A stretch of 64,000 bases of DNA from Phycomyces blakesleeanus NRRL 1555(-) (taxonomy: Eukaryota; Mucoromycota; Mucoromycetes; Mucorales; Phycomycetaceae). Positions 1 to 13,540 of this stretch are shown piece by piece. The notes below the pieces were generated by a model that did not search any database, had not been told where the DNA came from, and saw only the letters and a list, made by a program, of their open reading frames with translations. The stretch's first letter is position 1. Every line of letters begins with the position of its first letter. The stretch is taken from positions 310,001 through 374,000 of the forward strand of contig NW_017265140.1 of NCBI RefSeq assembly GCF_001638985.1, written 5' to 3'. Position numbers and translations under genes: made by a program.

Positions 1-1640
1 CGCAAGCAGCCACACAGGAGAACATGAGAGTAAACCAAGCACTAATACTTCCACTCATTTGCCTTCATGAATGGGAAACCACGCCCAATCCTTGTACCCA
101 ATGATGTGTAGTATTCTGACAGTAAAACATTTTCAGCATCAACCCGTGTTGCAGCCAAGTGTGTATCTGTGATGAGACCAGAAGATACCCATTTCTCCAT
201 TATCCTCTTCGCTGTACCAATATACAGGCTATACGTCGAATCGATGACAGTGCATTCAACAAGGTTGAAGTAAACCAGGCCATACAATTTTTCCAGGCAA
301 CAAGAATTAGAGTAGCACAGAAAATAGCAAAAGATGGACACTAGATAGTAGGAATCACCACACCACTACAAAAGTAAATGAGTTCCACGACGAGGAGACA
401 GAGATAGTGATTGATCCCGCTCGCCTTTACTTCCTTGGGCCCTGGAATGAGACCAACGAAGACAGCATTCTCCTTTATTGTACCGTTCTGGTGTGGGCAA
501 GTTGTTGATGCAAAGATATATCGCACTACAGAGACAACCGACCCCATCGAAAGGCTGAAACGAATGGATGTTCATGGCAGGCATAATGGAGCACTCATGA
601 TTCACAGATAGTAAAATATTACCGTCTTTTGGATTATTTCACTATGCACTATCGTGAATCTCAAATTTCATGTCTGGAACGTGTGATCTGTTTCTCCAAT
701 AGTTTATGACGTCTTCGAATCTAGGGCGGCAAAAGGTATAGACAATGGTTTGATTGTGGAGCTTTACATGTAGATCCTTGTTGGGATACTCAAGGATCTT
801 GATGTTGCAAAGAAAAAAAGTATTTCTACATTCTCTACCAGAAAGCGTCTCGAAATTACAACACTCTGGAACTATATCAGACTCTCTGTATACTTTTTTT
901 ATAGTCGCCACATTTTATAAACCACTAGACATTTTGAGTCACATCGCCAAGACCAGTCATAGACCTTACACCGTTTGTACTGAGGGAAGAAGAAAATAGT
1001 GTCCAAAATGCGCCAATACCTCATTGAAAAACTTCAACGGGACAGCACCAGTGGAATCGACAGCATATTTGGATATGAATAAGACAGCAAACAAAGCATT
1101 GAAAGCATGAGTGGGATCGGCTGGCATATCAGATGGAGAAGAGTGTTCTATATATATATATGTTGTATTTGTCGATTTCATATACTTTATGTACTAACCC
1201 CTAACATCTTCAGATTCACTGTCAGAAATATCCAAAATAACTGCTCCAATGACATCGTCATCTTTGCTTTCAGAATTAAACAAGGAATCAATGGCCAAAA
1301 GAGGTAAGTCTTTAGCTGTATTGTCGAGTAAAAAAGAATCAAATTATTAGATATTATAAGCAAGTATACAACTTTAATAAAAATACTATGGATACCTTCA
1401 ACCTGATATTCAATATCAACATCGTCTCCAAAGCCAATCTTCATGTCATTGTCATTCGACATTACCTCTGTAACTGAAGCTGTATTATATGAAAAGAAAC
1501 ACATTTACTTAAAATTCTCTTGATAATTATTTTCTTAAATTATAACCCACAAGAAGATCCCGACTGATATATTGTCTCACATCATCATCTTCTTCTAAAT
1601 GTACTCTGAGTGGTTGTTGTTGTTACTGGAAGCGTTGGGT
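1..1640 (-). pseudogene. Tnp2-like (CACTA/EnSpm-type) transposase relic A, cut by window edge
   Basis: Decayed minus-strand transposase. Reading down from about 1590, an acidic N-terminal exon (MSNDNDMKIGFGDD, near 1460) is followed by a Cys-rich block with CCNFETLSGREC and FEDVINYWRNRSHVPDM (642-911), then CINNLP and GLIPGPKE (341-605), and a C-terminal part with LVYFNLVECTVID and GFPFMKANEW (42-341). These are the block order and wording of the Tnp2/Transposase_21 family (established family knowledge), and they match relic B (25146-28174) closely. Several frameshifts separate the blocks. About 90 residues present in B, between the CPSGALVC-like block and the SELHDLVYF-like block, are missing here near 300-340. 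The N-terminal zinc finger is also damaged near 1580-1630. The C-terminal third and any companion gene would lie left of the window. Not functional. Confidence 0.85.
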
Positions 1641-4360
1641 GCGTGTTACTTTAAAGTCTAGAATTGGTAATAATGGAGAATGGTTCGGAGACACAATTTA
1701 AGAGCAACTTCAGTAGTTATTTTTTTTTGTATTTAATTGGTACTGCCAGAACTGAAAATGCACGGCGTTGGATCTTATGTAGCTTCTATAAAATCATTGC
1801 TTTTCTAAAAACAGGGGTTTGAAACTGAAAGTTCAGCCACAATATAAAAAAGAAAATTTAGTAAAGGATAAAATCCGTGTGTAGAAACTGATGGACTTGC
1901 TCTATTCAAAATGATACACCCATAACCACCCAAAATTATTTATATGTATATCTATCCCACATTTATTACCACATTTCTACTTACATTTATGCTATACCAG
2001 TATTTTATATCCTTCTCAGCATAACTATTATAAAAAATCAGACGTTATTCCTTAAAATATTATATTAGATCATTGTACCACAAAACCAAAAATGAATAAA
2101 TTATAACCGCAGCTTGAATTGACCAAAATTTATATCCTTGTACTTTATATAATTCAATCAAATGTTTGATTAACTTGCGTTCTAGTAATTCGTTTTTGCT
2201 GAAAACAAGTGCGTTAAAGAGTTAGAGACAATAAAAAACGAATGGGCTAAGAGACGCGGCGGGCTTTTAATTAAATCGAATGTTCGGAGTGTGAATTAGC
2301 TCGAAAATGGAAATCCGCCCATTACTCCTGCAGTGGGAAAGTGATGTTTTCAGTCTCCATTTGAGTAGTATTGAAAGACAGAACATACACCATTTTATCA
2401 GGCACAAATTTGACATGAAATGTCAATTGGGGTAATATGCTTTCTGATCGGGAATTATAAGAATAGACCGAGAACAAAATATATCTATTATTACAGCCGT
2501 ATCTTGTCAGGTTTAATAAAATATATATATTTCCTTGAATTATATGAGATTTTGATATAAATTTAACTGAAATATAACAAACAGTAAAAATCTTATCAAC
2601 TATGAATTTAATATTTTTAGTTGATGTTGGAATATCAAGATTTATTGAAAAACAAAACAATAAAATATTAATATATAAAAAAACACATAACTTATTGAAA
2701 ACTAGAAAACATTCTATTTAAACTATTAAAAATATGTCATATTTTATAAATTATAAAAACATATGCCGATAATAAAGATCAATAAAATAATGAATAGTAA
2801 TAACGAAAATAAAAGCTAAAAGGATGATATAATTCTTATTTTTATTTTATTAAATTCAATCATTTTTATATACTTGTTTTATAAGTAAGTACATAGACTT
2901 TATTTATTTAATTATCTTTAATATTTATTTTATTTCCATCAAAATTATAGAAGACAATATTAATGCGATTTAAATAAATTGGTTATTATAATACATGAAT
3001 GTTGTAAAAGCGAATTGACTACTACTGTAGTTACAATTAAGTTTGAAGAAATAAAACATATATTTTTATTTATTTCAGCCAAAGGTGTTTATACGTTACT
3101 ATATTATCTGACACAGATATTTTTCATGTACATGAGTGATTAATTTTTATATGATGATATCACCGTAATAAGATATACATTAACAAAATATAAGCAGTAT
3201 AATTATAACTCACAAGCACATTGTTTTTCTATGTTAATACTTCATCACGAATACACATATTTATATAATTAATCACATATTAACTATTGTTATATATAAG
3301 TACCTGTGATATTCTTTAAAAAATAAACAATACTCTTACAAAAACAATTTATTCATTTTATATTATTTATTAATCTCACTTAGCATTTAACTATATTTCA
3401 AATAAAATATATTGCTTTTATTGAACTCGATGTAATATATTCTATATTCATAAACACTAAAAAGTCAAAATTAAATACTTAAATGCAAAACACATCAAAT
3501 TTTATTTTATATTTTATTGTCAAATATTAGAATAAACTCTTTTACTTCAATCACTTATATCTACTTATGTATCAAGTGTAGTAGCTATATGTCAAATATT
3601 AAAATTAGTATGTAATTCTGATACTTATCCTTTTATTTCAATTATAGCTGTTTCTGATTAATCAATATATTTAGAAAAATGTAAACATTTGCTTCTTACA
3701 AAAAAATATGTACCATTAAATATTAAAAGAGAATAATTAAAAAATGAATTACATCTAATAAACTTATATTATAGTAACTTACTTGATTATATTTTGCTTA
3801 ATTCAAATGTTCATATAAGATGTCAAATAAAAAAAAAATTGTGTAGAACATATAAAAGCCAAAGTAAGATATTAATAAGAATAGCTCTGGTTTAAAGTTG
3901 TTAACATTTTATAAATATACTTCTTATGTGCTATTATTGTCTCTAAATAACATTGGCTCTTCTGTGTATTTTAACTCTAATTAATAGCTTTTGGAGGCTT
4001 TGGGGATACATGCCTACAGCATGTATCAAAGCCTATATTATATATATAGACTATTATAAATATAAAGTTTGTACTCATACTATAAAAATTAGCCTATTTA
4101 AACAAATAAAAAAAAATTAATAATGTATTACATAGTCATACAAATATTAAGCTTTTATATAATACTTTTGTAATATCAAAATAAACACAAATATAAATTG
4201 TATGCCAACCCAAATTGAAAATTATAATAGAATATACGATTATACTCAGACCTTGTACTCAGACATATATCACAAAATATTACTCTTGTGTTATTTAAGT
4301 TCTAAAAATATGACGATAGATGCCACTTATCTAAAAGAAACGAAAACTATATATATATAT
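1641..4360. other. AT-rich stretch, nothing recognised
   Basis: About 2.7 kb of very AT-rich DNA with only short spurious reading frames, for example 2322-2660 on the minus strand, which has low-complexity Ile/Asn/Phe composition. I see no domain, RNA gene or organised repeat. Confidence 0.6.
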
Positions 4361-4917
4361 ATAAATAGATTAAAATAATTAATGTATGTGGGTAGAAAAG
4401 AGACCGAGTTTATTTGACTAAAGTGAAAGGCACAAGAATAAGAAGAGTTTGGTGTGATAGTAATTTTATTATAAAAAAGAATAAGAATGTTTTAGTGGTA
4501 GAATATTTGTATTATGTTAAAAGTCGGGGGGCAGTGGAGTAGAGGGGGGTGGTGTATGAGAAACAGTTTAATTTTTTTATACTGTATGGTGTGTAACAGA
4601 TAATTTATATGTATATTGTAGTGCTGAGAATTTTGGTGCGAAAGAAATAATTTATATATATATTGTAGTGCTGAGAATTATGGTGCGTACTGATTAAGAG
4701 AGATTGAAACGATGGGACTTTGTGTTAGGTAATGAAATGTTGGTCCAGAACAAGATATCTCAAAATATATAGAAATACGAAGTGTACTTATGAAAATGGT
4801 GGTATATGACACTACAAGTATAGTAAAATATAATGTATGATTTTTGGGTGCTGAATTTTTATTATTTTGATTTCGATTTTACAGAGGTAATAAAATAAAA
4901 GAATGCTATTAGTATTT

Positions 4918-5530
4918 GTGCCGATTTTGAAAGCGTTGTGACGTTGGGTTTGGCACAGGTAAAAAAAAAAAAAAAAACAATATTGTGGTTGCCACCGCCG
5001 ATTTTGAAAGCGTTGGGACGTTGGTTTTGGCCCAGGTCAAAAGATAATAGACAACTATGGTTGCTACCGCCAATTTTGAAAGCGTTGTGACGTTGGTTTT
5101 GGTCCAGGTCAAAAGATAATAGACAACTATGGTTGCCCCCGCCGATTTCGAAAGCGTTGTGACAATGGTGTTGGTACAGGTCAAAAGTAAATAGAAAACT
5201 ATGGTTGCTTCCGCCGATTTCGAAAGCGTTGTAATAATGGAGTTGACCCAGATTAAAAAAGAAAACGATAGTGTGGTTGCTCCCGCCGATTTTGAAAGCG
5301 TTGTGGCGTTGGTGTTGGTGCAGATAAAAAGATAATAGACAACTGTGGTTGCTCCCACTGATTTTGAAAGCGTCATGATGTAGGTTTTAGCCCAGGTCAA
5401 AAGATAATAGACAACTATGGTTTCTCCCGCCGATTTCGAAAGCGTTGTGACAATGGTGTTGGCTCAGGTTAAAAAAGAAAACGATGCTGTGGTTGCTCCC
5501 GTTGATTTCGAAAGCGTTGTGGCGTTGATA
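4918..5530. repeat. 72-bp minisatellite inside satellite unit (also 8532-9144, 12146-12758)
   Basis: About nine copies of a 72-bp motif with core gatttcgaaagcgttgtga, spaced at 72 bp (78 for the first, which contains a polyA run). Because 72 is 24 codons, the array is open for 163 residues on the minus strand, as a 24-residue repeat containing TTLSKSAGATIVVYYLLTW. On the plus strand it reads ADFESVV in each unit, but is broken by taa-tag in most units and continues as KKEND in others. Low complexity and repeat-driven openness make a real protein uncertain. Confidence 0.85.
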
Positions 5531-5905
5531 GGGACACGAAGGTTTGAATGAGGGTTTGTTTTATTTTCAGAGTCGTATATACAGTGAACGCGCGCAGAAA
5601 AGAAAAAATAAAGAGTGTTTGGGTGGTGTTTTTTTTACAAAATAATATGCTCTTTTTTCGTATTGTTCCGAGTTCGGCCTATTGTGAGTTGCAATATTTT
5701 ATGAATGCCGATTCGTGAAAAGGATGACGAGATGTATAGAGGAATCGCAATTAGCCAAATGAATGACGGGATGTATAGAGGAATGCCGATCCCCAAACCG
5801 AATGAGGGGACGTAACCAGTTTATTCAAGGCGTTATTGAAAAGATTTTTTTTTGTTTTGGACGCGTCACAGTAAAGACTGGTTTTGTATACAGTTCTGCC
5901 TGGAC

Positions 5906-5996
5906 ACTATTGGGTGCGGACCAGACGGTTTTGAGACTATTGGGTGCGGACCAGACGGTTTTGGAGACTATTGGGTGCGGACCAGACGGTTTTGAC
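5906..5996. repeat. 30/31-bp direct repeat x3 (also 9520-9610, 13134-13224)
   Basis: Three direct copies of actattgggtgcggaccaga plus cggttttg, starting at 5906, 5936 and 5967. The same triplet recurs in units 2 and 3. It is the most GC-rich part of the satellite unit. Confidence 0.9.
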
Positions 5997-6535
5997 ACCA
6001 CTGTATGCTTGACAGTCTCATTTTCAATCGGTCATGCTTAGTTCTATAGTAAGTTTTGATGTGTATGGGTGTATGTGTGTTTGTGTGTATGTTGAATAGG
6101 AGTGTATATATATATATATGACAGCATGCCTATTATAAATTAACAATAATATATATAAAAACCTATAGTAGCTTATAATATGTGGGTGGATCCGTGGGTG
6201 TTGAATAAGAGTATATATATAGTAGTGCACCCAAAACACAATGGCAATATATATAGTTCTAGAGCAGCTTTGGGTTTGTGTTCACAGTCTATTTTCAAGT
6301 AGCTTGCTATTATTGTTCTATATGATTCTTAGTTTTTGAGTACAGAGTGTTTGGTATTTTGTAATAAGAAATTGTTATATGCGATTATAGAATAGTGATT
6401 ATGGATCTAAACAGTTTTATATCTTTTAAAGATCCAAATAAAATAAATCTAGTGATTATTACAATATAGATCCATATATTCATAAACACATATGAAGTTA
6501 TATATTGTTTGGTAGTCCATAGTTTGGATTTGTGG

Positions 6536-7140
6536 GATTTTATATATGATACCAATTTGGTCTTATTATTGCACCCAGAATGATTTTATTTTTGATTCTA
6601 TTTGCTTTTGCTCTTGCGCACGATATGATTTTATATATAATCCCGATTTGGCTTTATTATTGCACCCAGAATGACTGCATTTCTGATTCTATTCAATTTT
6701 ATTCTTGCATTCGATATGATTTTATATAATCCCGATTTGGTTTTATTATTGCACCCAGAATGACTGTATTTCTGATTCTATTGGATTTTATTCTTGCATT
6801 CGATATGATTTTATATATGATCCCGATTTGGCTTTACTATTGCACTAGAAATAACTTTACATCGTGTCCCAATTAGATTATTTTATTGCCAGCAATATAA
6901 TTTTATATATAATCCCGATTTGGGTTTTTTTATTTTAATCCAGATTTGGTTTTACTTTTACACTTGAAATAACCGCATACCTGATCCTAATTTGATTTTA
7001 TTCTTGTACTCAATATAATTTTATATATAATCCCAACCAGATTTTAGTTTTGCACCCAAAATAAATTTATATCTTGTTTCAGTTGGATTTTATTATTGTC
7101 AGTTATATAATTTTATATATGCTACCGACTTGGTTTTACT
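6536..7140. repeat. Degenerate ~90-bp repeats (also 10150-10754)
   Basis: Six to seven diverged copies containing gattttatatataatcccg, then atttggtttta, then ttgcacccagaatga. They are visibly less alike than the 72-bp repeats, so they predate the amplification of the 3614-bp unit. Confidence 0.75.
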
Positions 7141-7974
7141 CTTGAATCGAAATTTACTTTTATTGATTTATCACATCGACTTTTGACTTCGCACCAATTA
7201 TTTTTAAATCAAATATATAAGGGTTTGTTTCTCAAACGTATATGCTAGAGTCTATATATATAGACTATAGATATATTTATATATGTTACGTTTATTTTTT
7301 TTGAATAATATTAAAATAAAATAAATTAATAAATAAAATAAATAAAATAAATTCTGAGCTATAATGAATGAAAACGTTTTAGAGATAATATCTTGTATGT
7401 TATTACTAAGTATATACTATATTACTAAATATAACATTCAGTTTGAGTTGTAGAGTATTTAAATTATTTTTTATAAGTAGAAAGTACGATTTCTACTAAT
7501 GGTTTATATGTTGCAAAATAAGGTTCTTCAAAATAAAAAAGGAAACTTGTAGTTCTGATAGCTGCTGCACTGTATTAGCCTAAAAAACGGCAGAAAAAAG
7601 TATATTTTTCATTTTCATAAGAAACCATGTAAAATTCGAGGTTTCTGGAATTAAAACATACAACACACTTATACGTCTGAAAAAATGTAACGTTACACAA
7701 TTTAAACTGAACGTCCTTTTTTCCAGTTTTACTAAACATACTAGTGTGTGGATATAAAGAATAAACCTTAATAATAGGACAAAAACTAGGAAAAATATGA
7801 CTGATTGAGCTTGAGTTTTAGACTATATATATAGAATCAGCTCTTATTCTATCTTTTTTCTATAATTCTGCCGTCAACTACAAACAGAAATCTTAAGTAG
7901 CATACATATAAACCTATATAAAGAAAAGAAAAAAAAGAAAAAAAGAAAACAAAAAGTAAAAAAAGAAAGAATAA

Positions 7975-10900
7975 ATAAATAGATTAAAATAATTAATGTA
8001 TGTGGGTAGAAAAGAGACCGAGTTTATTTGACTAAAGTGAAAGGCACAAGAATAAGAAGAGTTTGGTGTGATAGTAATTTTATTATAAAAAAGAATAAGA
8101 ATGTTTTAGTGGTAGAATATTTGTATTATGTTAAAAGTCGGGGGGCAGTGGAGTAGAGGGGGGTGGTGTATGAGAAACAGTTTAATTTTTTTATACTGTA
8201 TGGTGTGTAACAGATAATTTATATGTATATTGTAGTGCTGAGAATTTTGGTGCGAAAGAAATAATTTATATATATATTGTAGTGCTGAGAATTATGGTGC
8301 GTACTGATTAAGAGAGATTGAAACGATGGGACTTTGTGTTAGGTAATGAAATGTTGGTCCAGAACAAGATATCTCAAAATATATAGAAATACGAAGTGTA
8401 CTTATGAAAATGGTGGTATATGACACTACAAGTATAGTAAAATATAATGTATGATTTTTGGGTGCTGAATTTTTATTATTTTGATTTCGATTTTACAGAG
8501 GTAATAAAATAAAAGAATGCTATTAGTATTTGTGCCGATTTTGAAAGCGTTGTGACGTTGGGTTTGGCACAGGTAAAAAAAAAAAAAAAAACAATATTGT
8601 GGTTGCCACCGCCGATTTTGAAAGCGTTGGGACGTTGGTTTTGGCCCAGGTCAAAAGATAATAGACAACTATGGTTGCTACCGCCAATTTTGAAAGCGTT
8701 GTGACGTTGGTTTTGGTCCAGGTCAAAAGATAATAGACAACTATGGTTGCCCCCGCCGATTTCGAAAGCGTTGTGACAATGGTGTTGGTACAGGTCAAAA
8801 GTAAATAGAAAACTATGGTTGCTTCCGCCGATTTCGAAAGCGTTGTAATAATGGAGTTGACCCAGATTAAAAAAGAAAACGATAGTGTGGTTGCTCCCGC
8901 CGATTTTGAAAGCGTTGTGGCGTTGGTGTTGGTGCAGATAAAAAGATAATAGACAACTGTGGTTGCTCCCACTGATTTTGAAAGCGTCATGATGTAGGTT
9001 TTAGCCCAGGTCAAAAGATAATAGACAACTATGGTTTCTCCCGCCGATTTCGAAAGCGTTGTGACAATGGTGTTGGCTCAGGTTAAAAAAGAAAACGATG
9101 CTGTGGTTGCTCCCGTTGATTTCGAAAGCGTTGTGGCGTTGATAGGGACACGAAGGTTTGAATGAGGGTTTGTTTTATTTTCAGAGTCGTATATACAGTG
9201 AACGCGCGCAGAAAAGAAAAAATAAAGAGTGTTTGGGTGGTGTTTTTTTTACAAAATAATATGCTCTTTTTTCGTATTGTTCCGAGTTCGGCCTATTGTG
9301 AGTTGCAATATTTTATGAATGCCGATTCGTGAAAAGGATGACGAGATGTATAGAGGAATCGCAATTAGCCAAATGAATGACGGGATGTATAGAGGAATGC
9401 CGATCCCCAAACCGAATGAGGGGACGTAACCAGTTTATTCAAGGCGTTATTGAAAAGATTTTTTTTTGTTTTGGACGCGTCACAGTAAAGACTGGTTTTG
9501 TATACAGTTCTGCCTGGACACTATTGGGTGCGGACCAGACGGTTTTGAGACTATTGGGTGCGGACCAGACGGTTTTGGAGACTATTGGGTGCGGACCAGA
9601 CGGTTTTGACACCACTGTATGCTTGACAGTCTCATTTTCAATCGGTCATGCTTAGTTCTATAGTAAGTTTTGATGTGTATGGGTGTATGTGTGTTTGTGT
9701 GTATGTTGAATAGGAGTGTATATATATATATATGACAGCATGCCTATTATAAATTAACAATAATATATATAAAAACCTATAGTAGCTTATAATATGTGGG
9801 TGGATCCGTGGGTGTTGAATAAGAGTATATATATAGTAGTGCACCCAAAACACAATGGCAATATATATAGTTCTAGAGCAGCTTTGGGTTTGTGTTCACA
9901 GTCTATTTTCAAGTAGCTTGCTATTATTGTTCTATATGATTCTTAGTTTTTGAGTACAGAGTGTTTGGTATTTTGTAATAAGAAATTGTTATATGCGATT
10001 ATAGAATAGTGATTATGGATCTAAACAGTTTTATATCTTTTAAAGATCCAAATAAAATAAATCTAGTGATTATTACAATATAGATCCATATATTCATAAA
10101 CACATATGAAGTTATATATTGTTTGGTAGTCCATAGTTTGGATTTGTGGGATTTTATATATGATACCAATTTGGTCTTATTATTGCACCCAGAATGATTT
10201 TATTTTTGATTCTATTTGCTTTTGCTCTTGCGCACGATATGATTTTATATATAATCCCGATTTGGCTTTATTATTGCACCCAGAATGACTGCATTTCTGA
10301 TTCTATTCAATTTTATTCTTGCATTCGATATGATTTTATATAATCCCGATTTGGTTTTATTATTGCACCCAGAATGACTGTATTTCTGATTCTATTGGAT
10401 TTTATTCTTGCATTCGATATGATTTTATATATGATCCCGATTTGGCTTTACTATTGCACTAGAAATAACTTTACATCGTGTCCCAATTAGATTATTTTAT
10501 TGCCAGCAATATAATTTTATATATAATCCCGATTTGGGTTTTTTTATTTTAATCCAGATTTGGTTTTACTTTTACACTTGAAATAACCGCATACCTGATC
10601 CTAATTTGATTTTATTCTTGTACTCAATATAATTTTATATATAATCCCAACCAGATTTTAGTTTTGCACCCAAAATAAATTTATATCTTGTTTCAGTTGG
10701 ATTTTATTATTGTCAGTTATATAATTTTATATATGCTACCGACTTGGTTTTACTCTTGAATCGAAATTTACTTTTATTGATTTATCACATCGACTTTTGA
10801 CTTCGCACCAATTATTTTTAAATCAAATATATAAGGGTTTGTTTCTCAAACGTATATGCTAGAGTCTATATATATAGACTATAGATATATTTATATATGT

Positions 10901-11588
10901 TACGTTTATTTTTTTTGAATAATATTAAAATAAAATAAATTAATAAATAAAATAAATAAAATAAATTCTGAGCTATAATGAATGAAAACGTTTTAGAGAT
11001 AATATCTTGTATGTTATTACTAAGTATATACTATATTACTAAATATAACATTCAGTTTGAGTTGTAGAGTATTTAAATTATTTTTTATAAGTAGAAAGTA
11101 CGATTTCTACTAATGGTTTATATGTTGCAAAATAAGGTTCTTCAAAATAAAAAAGGAAACTTGTAGTTCTGATAGCTGCTGCACTGTATTAGCCTAAAAA
11201 ACGGCAGAAAAAAGTATATTTTTCATTTTCATAAGAAACCATGTAAAATTCGAGGTTTCTGGAATTAAAACATACAACACACTTATACGTCTGAAAAAAT
11301 GTAACGTTACACAATTTAAACTGAACGTCCTTTTTTCCAGTTTTACTAAACATACTAGTGTGTGGATATAAAGAATAAACCTTAATAATAGGACAAAAAC
11401 TAGGAAAAATATGACTGATTGAGCTTGAGTTTTAGACTATATATATAGAATCAGCTCTTATTCTATCTTTTTTCTATAATTCTGCCGTCAACTACAAACA
11501 GAAATCTTAAGTAGCATACATATAAACCTATATAAAGAAAAGAAAAAAAAGAAAAAAAGAAAACAAAAAGTAAAAAAAGAAAGAATAA
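7975..11588. repeat. 3614-bp tandem satellite unit, copy 2
   Basis: Second full unit. All stretches compared with copy 1 are identical, including the homopolymer runs, and the translated frames match residue for residue. It directly abuts copies 1 and 3. Confidence 0.95.
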
Positions 11589-13537
11589 ATAAATAGATTA
11601 AAATAATTAATGTATGTGGGTAGAAAAGAGACCGAGTTTATTTGACTAAAGTGAAAGGCACAAGAATAAGAAGAGTTTGGTGTGATAGTAATTTTATTAT
11701 AAAAAAGAATAAGAATGTTTTAGTGGTAGAATATTTGTATTATGTTAAAAGTCGGGGGGCAGTGGAGTAGAGGGGGGTGGTGTATGAGAAACAGTTTAAT
11801 TTTTTTATACTGTATGGTGTGTAACAGATAATTTATATGTATATTGTAGTGCTGAGAATTTTGGTGCGAAAGAAATAATTTATATATATATTGTAGTGCT
11901 GAGAATTATGGTGCGTACTGATTAAGAGAGATTGAAACGATGGGACTTTGTGTTAGGTAATGAAATGTTGGTCCAGAACAAGATATCTCAAAATATATAG
12001 AAATACGAAGTGTACTTATGAAAATGGTGGTATATGACACTACAAGTATAGTAAAATATAATGTATGATTTTTGGGTGCTGAATTTTTATTATTTTGATT
12101 TCGATTTTACAGAGGTAATAAAATAAAAGAATGCTATTAGTATTTGTGCCGATTTTGAAAGCGTTGTGACGTTGGGTTTGGCACAGGTAAAAAAAAAAAA
12201 AAAAACAATATTGTGGTTGCCACCGCCGATTTTGAAAGCGTTGGGACGTTGGTTTTGGCCCAGGTCAAAAGATAATAGACAACTATGGTTGCTACCGCCA
12301 ATTTTGAAAGCGTTGTGACGTTGGTTTTGGTCCAGGTCAAAAGATAATAGACAACTATGGTTGCCCCCGCCGATTTCGAAAGCGTTGTGACAATGGTGTT
12401 GGTACAGGTCAAAAGTAAATAGAAAACTATGGTTGCTTCCGCCGATTTCGAAAGCGTTGTAATAATGGAGTTGACCCAGATTAAAAAAGAAAACGATAGT
12501 GTGGTTGCTCCCGCCGATTTTGAAAGCGTTGTGGCGTTGGTGTTGGTGCAGATAAAAAGATAATAGACAACTGTGGTTGCTCCCACTGATTTTGAAAGCG
12601 TCATGATGTAGGTTTTAGCCCAGGTCAAAAGATAATAGACAACTATGGTTTCTCCCGCCGATTTCGAAAGCGTTGTGACAATGGTGTTGGCTCAGGTTAA
12701 AAAAGAAAACGATGCTGTGGTTGCTCCCGTTGATTTCGAAAGCGTTGTGGCGTTGATAGGGACACGAAGGTTTGAATGAGGGTTTGTTTTATTTTCAGAG
12801 TCGTATATACAGTGAACGCGCGCAGAAAAGAAAAAATAAAGAGTGTTTGGGTGGTGTTTTTTTTACAAAATAATATGCTCTTTTTTCGTATTGTTCCGAG
12901 TTCGGCCTATTGTGAGTTGCAATATTTTATGAATGCCGATTCGTGAAAAGGATGACGAGATGTATAGAGGAATCGCAATTAGCCAAATGAATGACGGGAT
13001 GTATAGAGGAATGCCGATCCCCAAACCGAATGAGGGGACGTAACCAGTTTATTCAAGGCGTTATTGAAAAGATTTTTTTTTGTTTTGGACGCGTCACAGT
13101 AAAGACTGGTTTTGTATACAGTTCTGCCTGGACACTATTGGGTGCGGACCAGACGGTTTTGAGACTATTGGGTGCGGACCAGACGGTTTTGGAGACTATT
13201 GGGTGCGGACCAGACGGTTTTGACACCACTGTATGCTTGACAGTCTCATTTTCAATCGGTCATGCTTAGTTCTATAGTAAGTTTTGATGTGTATGGGTGT
13301 ATGTGTGTTTGTGTGTATGTTGAATAGGAGTGTATATATATATATATGACAGCATGCCTATTATAAATTAACAATAATATATATAAAAACCTATAGTAGC
13401 TTATAATATGTGGGTGGATCCGTGGGTGTTGAATAAGAGTATATATATAGTAGTGCACCCAAAACACAATGGCAATATATATAGTTCTAGAGCAGCTTTG
13501 GGTTTGTGTTCACAGTCTATTTTCAAGTAGCTTGCTA
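11589..13537. repeat. 3614-bp satellite unit, copy 3 (first 1949 bp only)
   Basis: Partial third unit, matching the others until the shared agcttgcta. Identity ends at 13537, three bases before the first base of a Tc1-like element (13541). Beyond that element, at 14879-14920, a short degraded match to unit positions near 6500-6532 (tatattgttt, then atagtttgg) hints that an older, diverged array continued there. Confidence 0.93.
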
Positions 13538-13540
13538 ATA

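Larger units (their letters stand above)
4361..7974. repeat. 3614-bp tandem satellite unit, copy 1
   Basis: First full unit of a head-to-tail array. Identity with the next copy starts at 4361: the base before differs between copies (t at 4360, a at 7974). Every landmark recurs at exactly +3614, including the polyA tract in the minisatellite and the three 30-bp repeats, so no net indel separates the copies. Internal structure: a duplicated segment of about 48 bp near 4600-4690, a 72-bp minisatellite (4918-5530), three 30/31-bp repeats (5906-5996), a degenerate repeat of about 90 bp (6536-7140), and a purine-rich end (7921-7974). I recognise no gene in the unit. Confidence 0.95.

Noticed and set aside
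4909..5400. 163-residue minus-strand reading frame, repeated identically at 8523 and 12137
   Set aside because: Its openness follows from the 72-bp (24-codon) period of a minisatellite. It has no start context or domain, and ends in a polyPhe run from polyA. Kept as a repeat, not as a gene.
5763..6041. 92-residue plus-strand frame and the adjoining 71-residue minus-strand frame in each satellite unit
   Set aside because: The first is generated by the 30-bp triplet repeat, the second by TA/CA-rich DNA. Neither shows protein-like conservation beyond copy identity.
4361..13537. CRISPR array or rDNA spacer as an explanation of the tandem repeats
   Set aside because: Repeats are adjacent with no unique spacers, and no rRNA sequence is present in the unit.
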